The notes beneath the pieces were generated by a model. That model ran no database searches. It saw nothing but the letters and a program-made list of their open reading frames with translations, and had not been told where the DNA came from. Positions 34,153 through 42,277 of a stretch of DNA of 64,000 nt are shown here, one piece after another. The stretch lies in the NCBI GenBank assembly GCA_020630575.1, contig JAHDBD010000019.1, positions 26,729-90,728 of the forward strand. The letters run 5' to 3'. The stretch comes from Bernardetia sp. Its GTDB lineage: Bacteria; Bacteroidota; Bacteroidia; Cytophagales; Bernardetiaceae. Position numbers and translations under genes: made by a program. The stretch's first letter is position 1; each line of letters starts with the position of its first letter.

Positions 34153-35259
34153 ATGAAAAAAAAGACAATCAAATTTCTTGTTCCTTATCCTTACGACATT
34201 GCCCCTGGTCAGCGATTTCGTTACGAACAGTATTTGGATATTCTTGAAGAAAATAATTTTGAATATGAATTATTGTCTTTTTTAGATGAAGAAACAAACA
34301 AAATTCTCTACAAAAAAGGACATACTATTCAAAAAATAATAGGTGTTTTGAAAGGTTTTTTAAGACGCTTTATTCATATTTGGAAAGCTAGAAATGCAGA
34401 TTTTGTTTTTGTGTATCGTGAAGCTACGCCTGTTGGCTTTCCGTTTGTAGAATGGATTTTGACAAAAGTTTTTAATAGAAAAATTATCTATGATTTTGAT
34501 GATGCAATATGGATTCATGCTACATCTTCTCAAAACAAATTAGCTGCTTTTTTCAAATCTCCTGATAAAGTAAAGACAATTTGTAAATGGGCATATAAAA
34601 TCAGTGTCGGAAATGAATATTTACAAAAGAATGCTAATGCCTTCGCAAATTCTACGACAAAAGCTATTTTAAACCCAACTACAATTGATTTAGAAAAAAA
34701 ACATAATCTTTTACACCAACACAATCCAAACAAAAAACCGATTATTGGCTGGACAGGTTCGCACTCTACACTCATTTATTTAGAAATGATTATTCCTATC
34801 TTAAAGGAATTAGAACAGAAATATGATTTTGTTTTTCGTGTTATCTGCAATCAAAATCCAAATTTGGACACAGAGAGTAATTTGAAAAGTTTTGAATTTG
34901 TAAAATGGAATAAAGAAACAGAAATAAAGGATTTATCAGAATTAGATATTGGAGTGATGCCACTTACAGCTGATGCGTGGGCAGAAGGGAAATGTGGTTT
35001 TAAAGCCTTACAATATATGGCTTTGGGCGTTCCTGCTGTGATTTCCCCGATTGGTGTCAATAAAAAAATCATTAATCAAGAGGCAACTAATGAAAATGGT
35101 TTTTTAGCTGATACAGAAACTGAATGGAAAGAATATTTATCTTTTCTTTTAGAAAACCCACAAAAAAGACAAGAAATGGGAATTTTAGCGTTACAAACTA
35201 TCCAAAATGAATATTCTGTACAATCTAATAAGGAGAATTTTTTAGACTTATTTAGCTGA
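34153..35259 (+). CDS. Glycosyltransferase, GT4-like
   Basis: 368 residues from ATG 34153. The fold is GT-B: an N-terminal domain with VPYPYDIAPGQRFRYEQY and YDFDDAIW, a linker, then a C-terminal domain with IGWTGSHSTLIYL, DIGVMPLTADAWAEGKCGFKALQYMA and GVPAVISP, which bind the nucleotide sugar. The PGQRFRYEQY signature is seen in Bacteroidota glycosyltransferases of surface-polysaccharide loci, but no other such gene is adjacent. Acceptor and donor are unknown. Confidence 0.88.
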   Translation: MKKKTIKFLVPYPYDIAPGQRFRYEQYLDILEENNFEYELLSFLDEETNKILYKKGHTIQKIIGVLKGFLRRFIHIWKARNADFVFVYREATPVGFPFVEWILTKVFNRKIIYDFDDAIWIHATSSQNKLAAFFKSPDKVKTICKWAYKISVGNEYLQKNANAFANSTTKAILNPTTIDLEKKHNLLHQHNPNKKPIIGWTGSHSTLIYLEMIIPILKELEQKYDFVFRVICNQNPNLDTESNLKSFEFVKWNKETEIKDLSELDIGVMPLTADAWAEGKCGFKALQYMALGVPAVISPIGVNKKIINQEATNENGFLADTETEWKEYLSFLLENPQKRQEMGILALQTIQNEYSVQSNKENFLDLFS

Positions 35260-35320
35260 TTGAAAATATTATTTTTAGAAAGAATTTTTGAATAAAAAAT
35301 CATTTTAAGTTCTATTAGGT

Positions 35321-35827
35321 ATGACATTAGAAAGCCGTAAAAAAACAATTGAGATTATTGATTATGATGATAACTTGAGTGAGTGGGTCAAAAAGCTAAA
35401 CTATGAATGGCTTGAAAAGTATTTCAAATTAGAAAAAGGAGATATAATTTCACTTTCAAATCCTAAAAAAGAAATTATTGACAAAGGAGGTTATATCTTT
35501 TTTGTAAAAATTAAAAATGAGAAAAGTGAAAATATTATAGCAACTGCTTCATTATTAAAAAAGACTGATACTATTTTTGAACTGGGTAAAATGGCTGTTA
35601 CTAGAAAAGAACAAGGCAATGGAATAGGTAAATTATTAGTAAAACACTGCTTAGATTTTGCAAAAAACAATTCTATTTCTACAATTATCCTGTATTCCAA
35701 TACTCAGCTTCAATCAGCTATTCATTTGTATAAAAAAATAGGTTTTGAAGAAATCCCATTAGAAGAAGGACTTTATCAGCGTGCAAATATAAAGATGCAA
35801 TTAGACTTGAAGAATTATAGTTTATAA
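35321..35827 (+). CDS. GNAT-family N-acetyltransferase
   Basis: 168 residues. Acetyl-CoA binding motif A is seen as KMAVTRKEQGNGIGKLLVKHCLDFA (Q/RxxGxG/A), with motif B IILYSNTQLQSAIHLYKKIGFEEIP. The N-terminal half (1-60) is less typical. Substrate unknown. Confidence 0.88.
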   Translation: MTLESRKKTIEIIDYDDNLSEWVKKLNYEWLEKYFKLEKGDIISLSNPKKEIIDKGGYIFFVKIKNEKSENIIATASLLKKTDTIFELGKMAVTRKEQGNGIGKLLVKHCLDFAKNNSISTIILYSNTQLQSAIHLYKKIGFEEIPLEEGLYQRANIKMQLDLKNYSL

Positions 35828-35855
35828 ATTAATAATCAATAAATTTCTACAACTA

Positions 35856-35887
35856 TTTGGAAATCAACAAGAAAACCTCTAATTTTG
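35856..35887 (+). promoter_or_regulatory. Bacteroidota-type promoter of the rplM operon
   Basis: TTTG (35856-35859), a 20-base spacer, then TAATTTTG (35880-35887): an exact match to the -33/-7 consensus TTTG-N19-21-TAnnTTTG. Transcription would start near 35892, leaving a leader of about 235 bases before rplM. Confidence 0.75.
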
Positions 35888-35891
35888 CAGA

Positions 35892-36127
35892 CCTATTAAA
35901 ATAGCAGTAATAAGTTTTTACGTATTCTTAATTTAAGAAAATGTATTGCCTTGATACTGAATGATTTTGACAGAAATTAGTTAAATTTTTACAGCAATTT
36001 GAATAGATATTTTTTATTGAATAAAGGATTATTGGTATTACAAATAAATTATAATCACAATAGTTGTTTCGTAATTCATAATTCGTAATTCGTAACTTAA
36101 ATTTCTTTTCAATAAATTTCCAAAAAA
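35892..36127 (+). other. Untranslated leader of rplM with AATTCGTAATT repeats
   Basis: About 235 bases without an ORF. Bases 36070-36096 repeat GTAATTC/CGTAATT units, as does 38249-38298 in the same ribosomal cluster. A role in autogenous control by L13 is possible, but no specific structure was recognised. Confidence 0.4.
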
Positions 36128-36577
36128 ATGGATTCACTTAGTTACAAAACTGAGTTTGTTACAGCAGAACAAGGCAAAGAGAACCGTGAATGGCTCATTG
36201 TTGATGCTGAAGGACAAACTTTGGGTCGTATGGCAAGTGAAATAGCGAAACGTTTGCGTGGAAAACACAAACCTTCTTACACTCCTCACAATGATTGTGG
36301 AGATAGTGTAATCGTTATTAATGCCGAAAAAATCCACCTTACAGGTAAGAAGTGGAACGACAAAAAGATCATTACTCACTCTGGTTATCCAGGTGGTCAG
36401 AAAATTTATTCAGCACGCCAAATTTTACAGCGTAAGCCTACACAACTTGTAGAAGATGCAGTAAAAGGTATGTTGCCTCACAACCGTTTAGGACGTGAGT
36501 TATTCCGTAATTTGTTTGTGCATGCAGGAAGTGAGCATCCTCACGAAGCACAACAACCTAAAGAAGTAAAATTCTAA
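36128..36577 (+). CDS. rplM: 50S ribosomal protein L13
   Basis: 149 residues. EWLIVDAEGQTLGRMASEIAKRLRGKHKP and HSGYPGG, with RPTQLVEDAVKGMLPHNRLGRELFRNLFVHAG-type sequence, identify L13, which assembles early on 23S rRNA. rpsI follows after 28 bases, the standard pairing, under the promoter at 35856. Confidence 0.98.
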   Translation: MDSLSYKTEFVTAEQGKENREWLIVDAEGQTLGRMASEIAKRLRGKHKPSYTPHNDCGDSVIVINAEKIHLTGKKWNDKKIITHSGYPGGQKIYSARQILQRKPTQLVEDAVKGMLPHNRLGRELFRNLFVHAGSEHPHEAQQPKEVKF

Positions 36578-36605
36578 AGGTCAATCTAAACCATTTAATT
36601 TATAA

Positions 36606-36995
36606 ATGAGTACAACTCTTCACACCCTCGGAAGACGTAAGAAGGCAGTAGCTCGTGTATATATGCAACCAGGAACAGGTAAAATTACTGTTAATGGTCG
36701 TACTATAGAAGACTACTTCCCAACAGAAATCTTACGTATTATCATCAACCAACCTTTTGTTATAGCTGACAAAGTAGGTGTTTTTGATGTAAACGTTAAT
36801 GTAGCTAGTGGTGGAATTACAGGACAAGCAGGTGCTGTTCGTCTTGGTATTTCTCGTGCATTAGTAGAATATGATGCAGAGCTTCGTCCTGCACTTAAAG
36901 CTGAAGGATTCATGACACGTGACCCTCGTATGGTTGAGCGTAAAAAATACGGTCGTAGAAAAGCACGTCGTAGATTCCAATTCAGCAAGCGTTAA
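36606..36995 (+). CDS. rpsI: 30S ribosomal protein S9
   Basis: 129 residues. [19 protein letters not shown] at the start, and the basic C-terminal tail ending QFSKR that reaches the P-site tRNA, identify S9. Second gene of the rplM-rpsI pair; about 235 bases separate it from rpsB. Confidence 0.98.
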   Translation: MSTTLHTLGRRKKAVARVYMQPGTGKITVNGRTIEDYFPTEILRIIINQPFVIADKVGVFDVNVNVASGGITGQAGAVRLGISRALVEYDAELRPALKAEGFMTRDPRMVERKKYGRRKARRRFQFSKR

Positions 36996-37229
36996 GAATT
37001 ATCTTTTTTGGACAACTCTGTCATTTACAGATTTATTCGAAAAAACTATTTTTTCAAATTTCTCAAAAGGCATTTTTGAAATAAATAGAATTCTTAACCT
37101 TCCTTTTTTTATTAAAAATAATAATCCCGAATGCGTGGTTCTCGCCTCTACTATTTTGATATATTTATCAAAAATGTATAGAAAAAAGAACCAAAGTTTC
37201 GAAATTGATTTACATTCTCATAGCAAACT

Positions 37230-38033
37230 ATGGAAAAAATAGAATATAAAGACCTTTTGGACGCAGGCGTGCATTTCGGTCACTTGAAACGCAAGTGGAA
37301 TCCAAAAATGGCTCCTTACATCTTTATGGAGCGCAATGGTATCCACATCATTGACCTTAATAAGACTCTCGCCAGTCTAGAACGTACTACTGAAGCCATC
37401 AAAGAATTGGCTCGTAAAGGACAAAAAATTATGTTTGTTGCTACTAAGAAACAAGCACAAGAAGTAGTATCACAAGAGGCACAACGCCTTAATATGCCTT
37501 ATGTTACAGATCGTTGGTTGGGTGGAATGCTCACTAACTTTGCTACTGTACGTAAGTCTATCAAGAAAATGCAATCAACAGAGCGCATGATTAAGAGTGA
37601 TATGTACAAAAACTTAGCAAAGCGTGAAAGATTAATGATTTCACGTGAGCAAGAGAAATTGGAGCGTGTATTAGGTGGTATTGCAGATCTTAATCGTTTG
37701 CCTTCTGCTCTTTTTGTTGTTGATGTTGTTCGTGAACACATTGCTATCAAAGAAGCAAAACGCCTTAACATTCCTGTTTTTGCAATCGTAGATACGAATG
37801 CAGATCCAAACATCGTTGATTATGCAGTTCCTGCAAATGATGATGCTTACAAATCTATCTTACTTCTTACTTCTATCATTGGTAAAGCAATCGAAGAAGG
37901 TTTAGCTGAACGCAAAGAAGAGCGTGACCAAGCTAAATTGCAAGAAGAAGAAAACAAAAAACGTGCAGTTGATGAAGGTAAAAAACCTGCTAAAGCTGTA
38001 GCTTCGAAAGCAAATGCTGACGAAGAAGAATAA
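37230..38033 (+). CDS. rpsB: 30S ribosomal protein S2
   Basis: 267 residues. DLLDAGVHFGHLKRKWNPKMAPYIF, QRLNMPYVTDRWLGGMLTN and FAIVDTNADPNIVDYAVPANDDA are S2 signatures. The C-terminal 40 residues form a charged Lys/Glu/Ala tail, longer than in E. coli. Part of the conserved Bacteroidota cluster rplM-rpsI-rpsB-tsf. Confidence 0.98.
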   Translation: MEKIEYKDLLDAGVHFGHLKRKWNPKMAPYIFMERNGIHIIDLNKTLASLERTTEAIKELARKGQKIMFVATKKQAQEVVSQEAQRLNMPYVTDRWLGGMLTNFATVRKSIKKMQSTERMIKSDMYKNLAKRERLMISREQEKLERVLGGIADLNRLPSALFVVDVVREHIAIKEAKRLNIPVFAIVDTNADPNIVDYAVPANDDAYKSILLLTSIIGKAIEEGLAERKEERDQAKLQEEENKKRAVDEGKKPAKAVASKANADEEE

Positions 38034-38142
38034 TTTAATACAGTTATAAATGGTAAGTGATAAGTTGTAAACGAATTACTTATTTGATTTATGAGCTGTT
38101 TATTATTCTACTATAAACTAGACAAAGAAAAGTAGATTAGTT

Positions 38143-38176
38143 AAACCTATAAGGTTTATGAAAATCTTATAGGTTT
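38143..38176. repeat. AACCTATAAGGTT palindrome between rpsB and next gene
   Basis: AAACCTATAAGGTTT (38143-38157) and AAATCTTATAGGTTT (38162-38176) form a 15-base stem with one G-T pair. Same family as 3003 and 60498; may terminate rpsB transcription. Confidence 0.65.
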
Positions 38177-38248
38177 GGCTAAAATTACTTTAAAATATAA
38201 ATTGATTTTATCAAAACAGATTTTAATGAATTTTGATAATTATTTATT

Positions 38249-38298
38249 TCGTAATTCATCATTGATAATTCGTAATTCGTAATTGATAATTCGTAATT
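38249..38298. repeat. Repeated GTAATTC / GATAATT units
   Basis: At least five overlapping units of AATTCGTAATT and TTGATAATT immediately upstream of the 74-codon ORF; a similar patch precedes rplM. Confidence 0.5.
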
Positions 38299-38322
38299 AA
38301 AATCAAAAATTCTTATATCACT

Positions 38323-38547
38323 ATGGCTTTCGAAACAAAGACCAAACTAAAGATTGAGAAGCGTATCAGTGAGCTAAAAACTATGCAGTCAGACTTTTTC
38401 AAAACGAAAAAATCTGAACGTCCTTCTGAAGGATTAGATGCAGCTCGTGAAGAACTCAATCGCCTCAAAACTATTCTTGCTAATTCTTACCGTGGTCGTG
38501 AGAATTCACAAGAAGATACTGATTTTGTAAATTCTACATTTGCTTAA
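38323..38547 (+). CDS. Small conserved-looking protein between rpsB and tsf
   Basis: 74 residues, helical, basic N terminus (AFETKTKLKIEKRISELKTMQ) and a polar tail. Codon use matches the highly expressed neighbours (CGT for Arg, GAA, AAA), which supports a real, well-translated gene. The family is not recognised. rpsB and tsf are usually adjacent, so this insertion is worth noting; it could be a ribosome-associated factor. Confidence 0.65.
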   Translation: MAFETKTKLKIEKRISELKTMQSDFFKTKKSERPSEGLDAAREELNRLKTILANSYRGRENSQEDTDFVNSTFA

Positions 38548-38663
38548 TTGTATCTATTACTCATAAAGAGTCGTAATTTGATATATCAGATTACAAATTC
38601 ATATAATTAGTAACTTACCTCTTTTATTTTCTTAAATTTTGGTGCTACTAATTCATAAATAAG

Positions 38664-38707
38664 AGAGTGATTCGTAACTTTGTAGCTACTAATCGCTCTT
38701 TTTTTAT
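38664..38707 (+). terminator. Terminator before tsf
   Basis: AGAGTGATT (38664-38672) pairs with AATCGCTCT (38691-38699), one G-T pair, followed by a run of eight T. It implies tsf has its own promoter in the 50 bases left or is reached by readthrough. Confidence 0.7.
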
Positions 38708-38757
38708 TAATTCGTTTTTAATTCCGTTCTACTAAGAACACAAAACATACAATAGTT

Positions 38758-39591
38758 ATGGCAATTACGGCAAGTGATGTAAAAAAACTTCGTGAAATGA
38801 CAGGTGCAGGAATGATGGACTGCAAAAAAGCTCTTACAGAATCTAATGGTGATTTTGATGGTGCAGTAGATATTTTACGTAAACAAGGACAAAAAGTATC
38901 TGCAAAACGTGCTGATAGAGATACTTCAGAAGGTGCAGTTTTTATCGAAATTTTTAACAATGATTCAGAAGGCGTAATCGTAGGATTAGGTTGTGAAACT
39001 GACTTTGTAGCTCGTAACGAAGAATTCGTAAAATTAGGAACTCAAATCGCTCAACTTGCAGCTAGTAAAAAACCTACTACTTCAGAAGAGCTTTTAGCTT
39101 TAGAAATAGATGGACAAAAACTTGAATCTAAAATTACTGACTTTGTTGGTAAAATGGGCGAAAAAATTTCTATCGTAGGTTATAGTCATCTTTCAGCTGA
39201 TAAATTGGCTGCTTATATTCACTCAAACGGTAAAGTTGGTGTTTTGGTAGCAATGGATAATGCAGGAAGTGCTGATTATGATGCTATCGGAAAAGATTTG
39301 GGTATGCAAATCGCAGCTATGAACCCTGTTGCTCTTAATGAAGATGGTGTTGATCCTAAAGTTACTGAACGTGAAATGGCTATTGGCGTAGAACGTGCAA
39401 GAGAAGAAGGCAAACCAGAAAATATCTTAGACAGAATCGCTCAAGGTTATGTTAAGAAATATCTTCAAGAAAATACACTTATGAACCAAGCATTTGTAAA
39501 AGACCCTAAAGTTACAATTGCTCAGTATGTGAAAAATGAAGGAAAAGGAATGGAAATTAAAGCATTCGAACGTGTATCTGTTGGTGAATAA
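38758..39591 (+). CDS. tsf: Elongation factor Ts
   Basis: 277 residues. N-terminal UBA-like domain (1-55; VKKLREMTGAGMMDCKKAL), TDFVARNEEF core signature and C-terminal dimerisation region with YVKKYLQENTLMNQAFVKD. It exchanges GDP on EF-Tu. Last gene of the ribosomal cluster, followed by a GTTG-hairpin repeat and a terminator. Confidence 0.98.
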   Translation: MAITASDVKKLREMTGAGMMDCKKALTESNGDFDGAVDILRKQGQKVSAKRADRDTSEGAVFIEIFNNDSEGVIVGLGCETDFVARNEEFVKLGTQIAQLAASKKPTTSEELLALEIDGQKLESKITDFVGKMGEKISIVGYSHLSADKLAAYIHSNGKVGVLVAMDNAGSADYDAIGKDLGMQIAAMNPVALNEDGVDPKVTEREMAIGVERAREEGKPENILDRIAQGYVKKYLQENTLMNQAFVKDPKVTIAQYVKNEGKGMEIKAFERVSVGE

Positions 39592-39600
39592 TTTCTAAAG

Positions 39601-39628
39601 TCATTGTTGGAGACACCAACAACGACAA
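39601..39628 (+). repeat. GTTG-hairpin repeat, copy 6
   Basis: TTGTTGG-AGACA-CCAACAA (39604-39622) followed by CGACAA, 10 bases after the tsf stop. Confidence 0.65.
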
Positions 39629-39660
39629 ATTATCTCTTAGATATAAATTCTATATAATTA

Positions 39661-39694
39661 AAACACTAGACTTTTAAAGTTTAGTGTTTTTTTT
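39661..39694 (+). terminator. Terminator after tsf
   Basis: AAACACTAGACTTT (39661-39674) pairs with AAAGTTTAGTGTTT (39676-39689), one G-T pair, then more T. The remaining 200 bases to 39903 hold no convincing gene. Confidence 0.85.
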
Positions 39695-39903
39695 GTTTGT
39701 TCCTTTTAAATCTGCTTTATTTTTTTCTTATGTTTTAGTTTTTAATAATTATAATGACTACTCCATTTTTACCTCTAATTCACCTTTCATAAAAAGAGAA
39801 GGTTATGTAAAAAAGAGTGCTACAAAAATACCCTTTTTAAAATTTAGAAATAGTAGTTATAATTAACTAAATTGTTTACGTTCTTTGGTTAAGAATTGAT
39901 TTG

Positions 39904-40839
39904 TTATTTTTTTGATGCCATACTTTTCTCTACATATTCTATCCATTTATCTAAAATTTCTGTTTCCTCTTTAGATAAGGTTTTTCTTGTTTCTTTAATT
40001 TCTGCTTTGAATAATTGATAAAATAAATTTTGATTTTCTTGTTGAGAAATTAGAAACTTCTTCTGTTCAATACTTAAACTGCTATCTTTTGAAGGTGTAA
40101 TTTGATATTCTTCTTTTCTCTCATTCCATTCAAAATTAAATGTTAAGTCTTCCTCAAATAATATTACTTCTTTAAAAGGATTGTTGTTATTATCATAATG
40201 AGGAAGGTAGTATTTGCTTTCCATGAATATTTCGATTCCACCAAAAGAATAAGTATAAAACTGTGTATTCAAATTGAAATTTAGATAAAGTATACTTCCC
40301 GAACTTACCCAATGCTTTCCACCTAAAGTCAAAACCTTTTTGAATCCATTTTTTGTAAATCTATAAAAAAAATACTCATCCATGTACATACCTGTGCCAC
40401 CACCAGCACGATGTTTTACTCTAATCAAAGGTGTATCTTTCACAGGACTAATTCCATAATCTAAATCTAAACTATTACCTAGAGTAATATCTTCTCTATA
40501 AATCAAAAACCATTGATTATCAATTTTATCAAAAGCGAAAACTTCAGACTCCCATACATATCCCATAAAAATAATTAACTCATTATCTGCATCTGCATCA
40601 AAATTGTCATAAAGCACTACTAAAGCTCCAAATACTGAATCTTTTTTTTGACTTGTATGACTAATTATTTCTTTTGATAATTGTTGAGTTAATTTTTCAT
40701 GCTCATCAAGATTTTCTACATAATCTTCAACTTTTAATACACTCATTTTATATATCAAACTATCAGAAATAGGAATGTTTTGTGCCTTTACAGAAAAGCC
40801 AAGAAGTAAAAAGAAGAAGAGTGAAAATACTTTTTTCAT
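39904..40839 (-). CDS. Exported hypothetical protein
   Basis: 311 residues from ATG 40839; a clean signal peptide MKKVFSLFFFLLLGFSVKA precedes Q. The mature part mixes strands and helices (DNFDADADNELIIFMGYVW, DYGISPVKDTPLIRVKHRAGGGTGMY) and ends in a Glu/Lys helix. DFDADADNE looks like a calcium-binding or FG-GAP-like acidic loop, as in periplasmic beta proteins. No family is firmly recognised. Confidence 0.7.
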   Translation of the reverse strand: MKKVFSLFFFLLLGFSVKAQNIPISDSLIYKMSVLKVEDYVENLDEHEKLTQQLSKEIISHTSQKKDSVFGALVVLYDNFDADADNELIIFMGYVWESEVFAFDKIDNQWFLIYREDITLGNSLDLDYGISPVKDTPLIRVKHRAGGGTGMYMDEYFFYRFTKNGFKKVLTLGGKHWVSSGSILYLNFNLNTQFYTYSFGGIEIFMESKYYLPHYDNNNNPFKEVILFEEDLTFNFEWNERKEEYQITPSKDSSLSIEQKKFLISQQENQNLFYQLFKAEIKETRKTLSKEETEILDKWIEYVEKSMASKK

Positions 40840-40999
40840 AAAATAACTTTTCAGCAATTTACTAAATTTATATTTTTAAGAATATTGTACTCAGTAAAAA
40901 ATGACTGTGGAGTTTTTATTACTGACTAATAGTTGAACTTTATTCTAAAATCAAAGTTCTTTAGTATGGTATCTAAAAATTAGTTAGATAAAAAATACA

Positions 41000-42103
41000 C
41001 TACTTCCTCTCTATCCAAAACTTAATTTTTTCATAAACTTCATTCATTGTCAAGAGTTTGAAATGGTGTGTGGCTGCAAATTGAATAGAATTATCACTTT
41101 CTGAATTGATTTCTTCTGTATCAATAAAGTGAGCATTTGCACTTTTTTTACTGACCAAAATATCTCCAAAAAAGCAGTTTACCCAGTGGGTTTCTTCTTT
41201 TGTAAGTCTGCCCGAAATAATAAAATATTCCACTCCATCTAACTTTGGAACTTCATTTTTGGTATTTTCTAAAAATGAATCTGGGTTTTTATCTTTCCAA
41301 TCTTCTTCCCTCAAATAACCATAACGCAAATCCTTTATTCCTGCACTTCTAAGGTTGATAACTTTTCCTACCAAGCGAGTATGCCAGTTGGGAACACGCT
41401 GTAAAATATTGGTAGTAACGTTGGCAAAACGCTCAAAGAAAGAACCCAAATGAGGCGTTCCGAGTAAAAACACTTTCTTTGTTTTGGTTACCCAATCAAA
41501 ACCCTCTTCTTGTGCATAATAGGCAGCACTGTGCATTAAAAGTCCTCCCATACTGTGACAAATAAAAAATATTTCTTCAATTTTGGTAGGATAATTTTGA
41601 TACAATTCTTCCAAAAGAATGGCTAATTCTTGTCCATTGTCAGAAATATGCAAACCTGTGTTATAACGCAAGTAGAAAGGAGTAAAGCCATAATCTTCTT
41701 CTAGTTTTTTTCCATAATCACTTCTATCTTTAAATTGCCAACAGGTTTCATTAAAGACAAGTCCGTGAATCAGAATACAAATTTTGTTTGAAACTGGCTT
41801 ATCATTGTATGAATAATTCGAACGTTTTCTTAGACTTTCTTTATGTAATTTGATAGGACTTTGACGATGATAAAAATTCATTTTAATATCCAAAGGCTTC
41901 AAGACAGAATACTCTTGAAATTTATCCCCAACAGAACCATTGATAATACTATTTGCTTGAGAAGTTACTTTTTTTGCTTTTCTAAATACTTTCCAAACTG
42001 TTTTGGTAATGCTTTTGGGAGGGGTAGGCACAAAATCTGGATTAGAATTATCTTGATTATTATTCGGACTTTTTGGGTCTTGAGGTGGAGTTTGGTCAGA
42101 CAT
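41000..42103 (-). CDS. Alpha/beta hydrolase, lipase/PGAP1-like
   Basis: 367 residues, no signal peptide; Pro/Asn-rich N terminus. KICILIHGLVFNETCW supplies the oxyanion-hole HG motif, FFICHSMGGLLMHSAAY the nucleophile elbow (CHSMGG, a GxSxG variant with Cys in place of the first Gly), and LGTPHLGS is typical of lipases acting on glycerides. The C-terminal AATHHFKLL supplies the catalytic His. Probably a cytoplasmic or membrane-associated esterase. Confidence 0.85.
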   Translation of the reverse strand: MSDQTPPQDPKSPNNNQDNSNPDFVPTPPKSITKTVWKVFRKAKKVTSQANSIINGSVGDKFQEYSVLKPLDIKMNFYHRQSPIKLHKESLRKRSNYSYNDKPVSNKICILIHGLVFNETCWQFKDRSDYGKKLEEDYGFTPFYLRYNTGLHISDNGQELAILLEELYQNYPTKIEEIFFICHSMGGLLMHSAAYYAQEEGFDWVTKTKKVFLLGTPHLGSFFERFANVTTNILQRVPNWHTRLVGKVINLRSAGIKDLRYGYLREEDWKDKNPDSFLENTKNEVPKLDGVEYFIISGRLTKEETHWVNCFFGDILVSKKSANAHFIDTEEINSESDNSIQFAATHHFKLLTMNEVYEKIKFWIERK

Positions 42104-42200
42104 AACAATAGGGAGTTATCAATAGAGGATAAAGTAAAAATGGTATGCACGCATAACATATAACAGTAACGTTAGAAAGAATCAGAAAGTTTATTTCAAG

Positions 42201-42238
42201 AAAAAAAACTGCATTTTATTTTAAAATAAAATGCAGTT
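42201..42238 (-). terminator. Terminator after rmlB-like gene
   Basis: Perfect 16-base palindrome AACTGCATTTTATTTT / AAAATAAAATGCAGTT (42207-42238) with a run of T on the minus strand, 40 bases past the leftward stop. Confidence 0.85.
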
Positions 42239-42277
42239 AATTAAATACATAAATTATTGAATACTAGATAGATATAA

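Noticed and set aside
35928..36137. 69-codon minus-strand ORF in the rplM leader
   Set aside because: Composition reflects the AATTCGTAATT repeats; no start context or family.
39684..39866. 60-codon ORF after tsf
   Set aside because: Begins inside the T tract of the tsf terminator and has no recognisable features.
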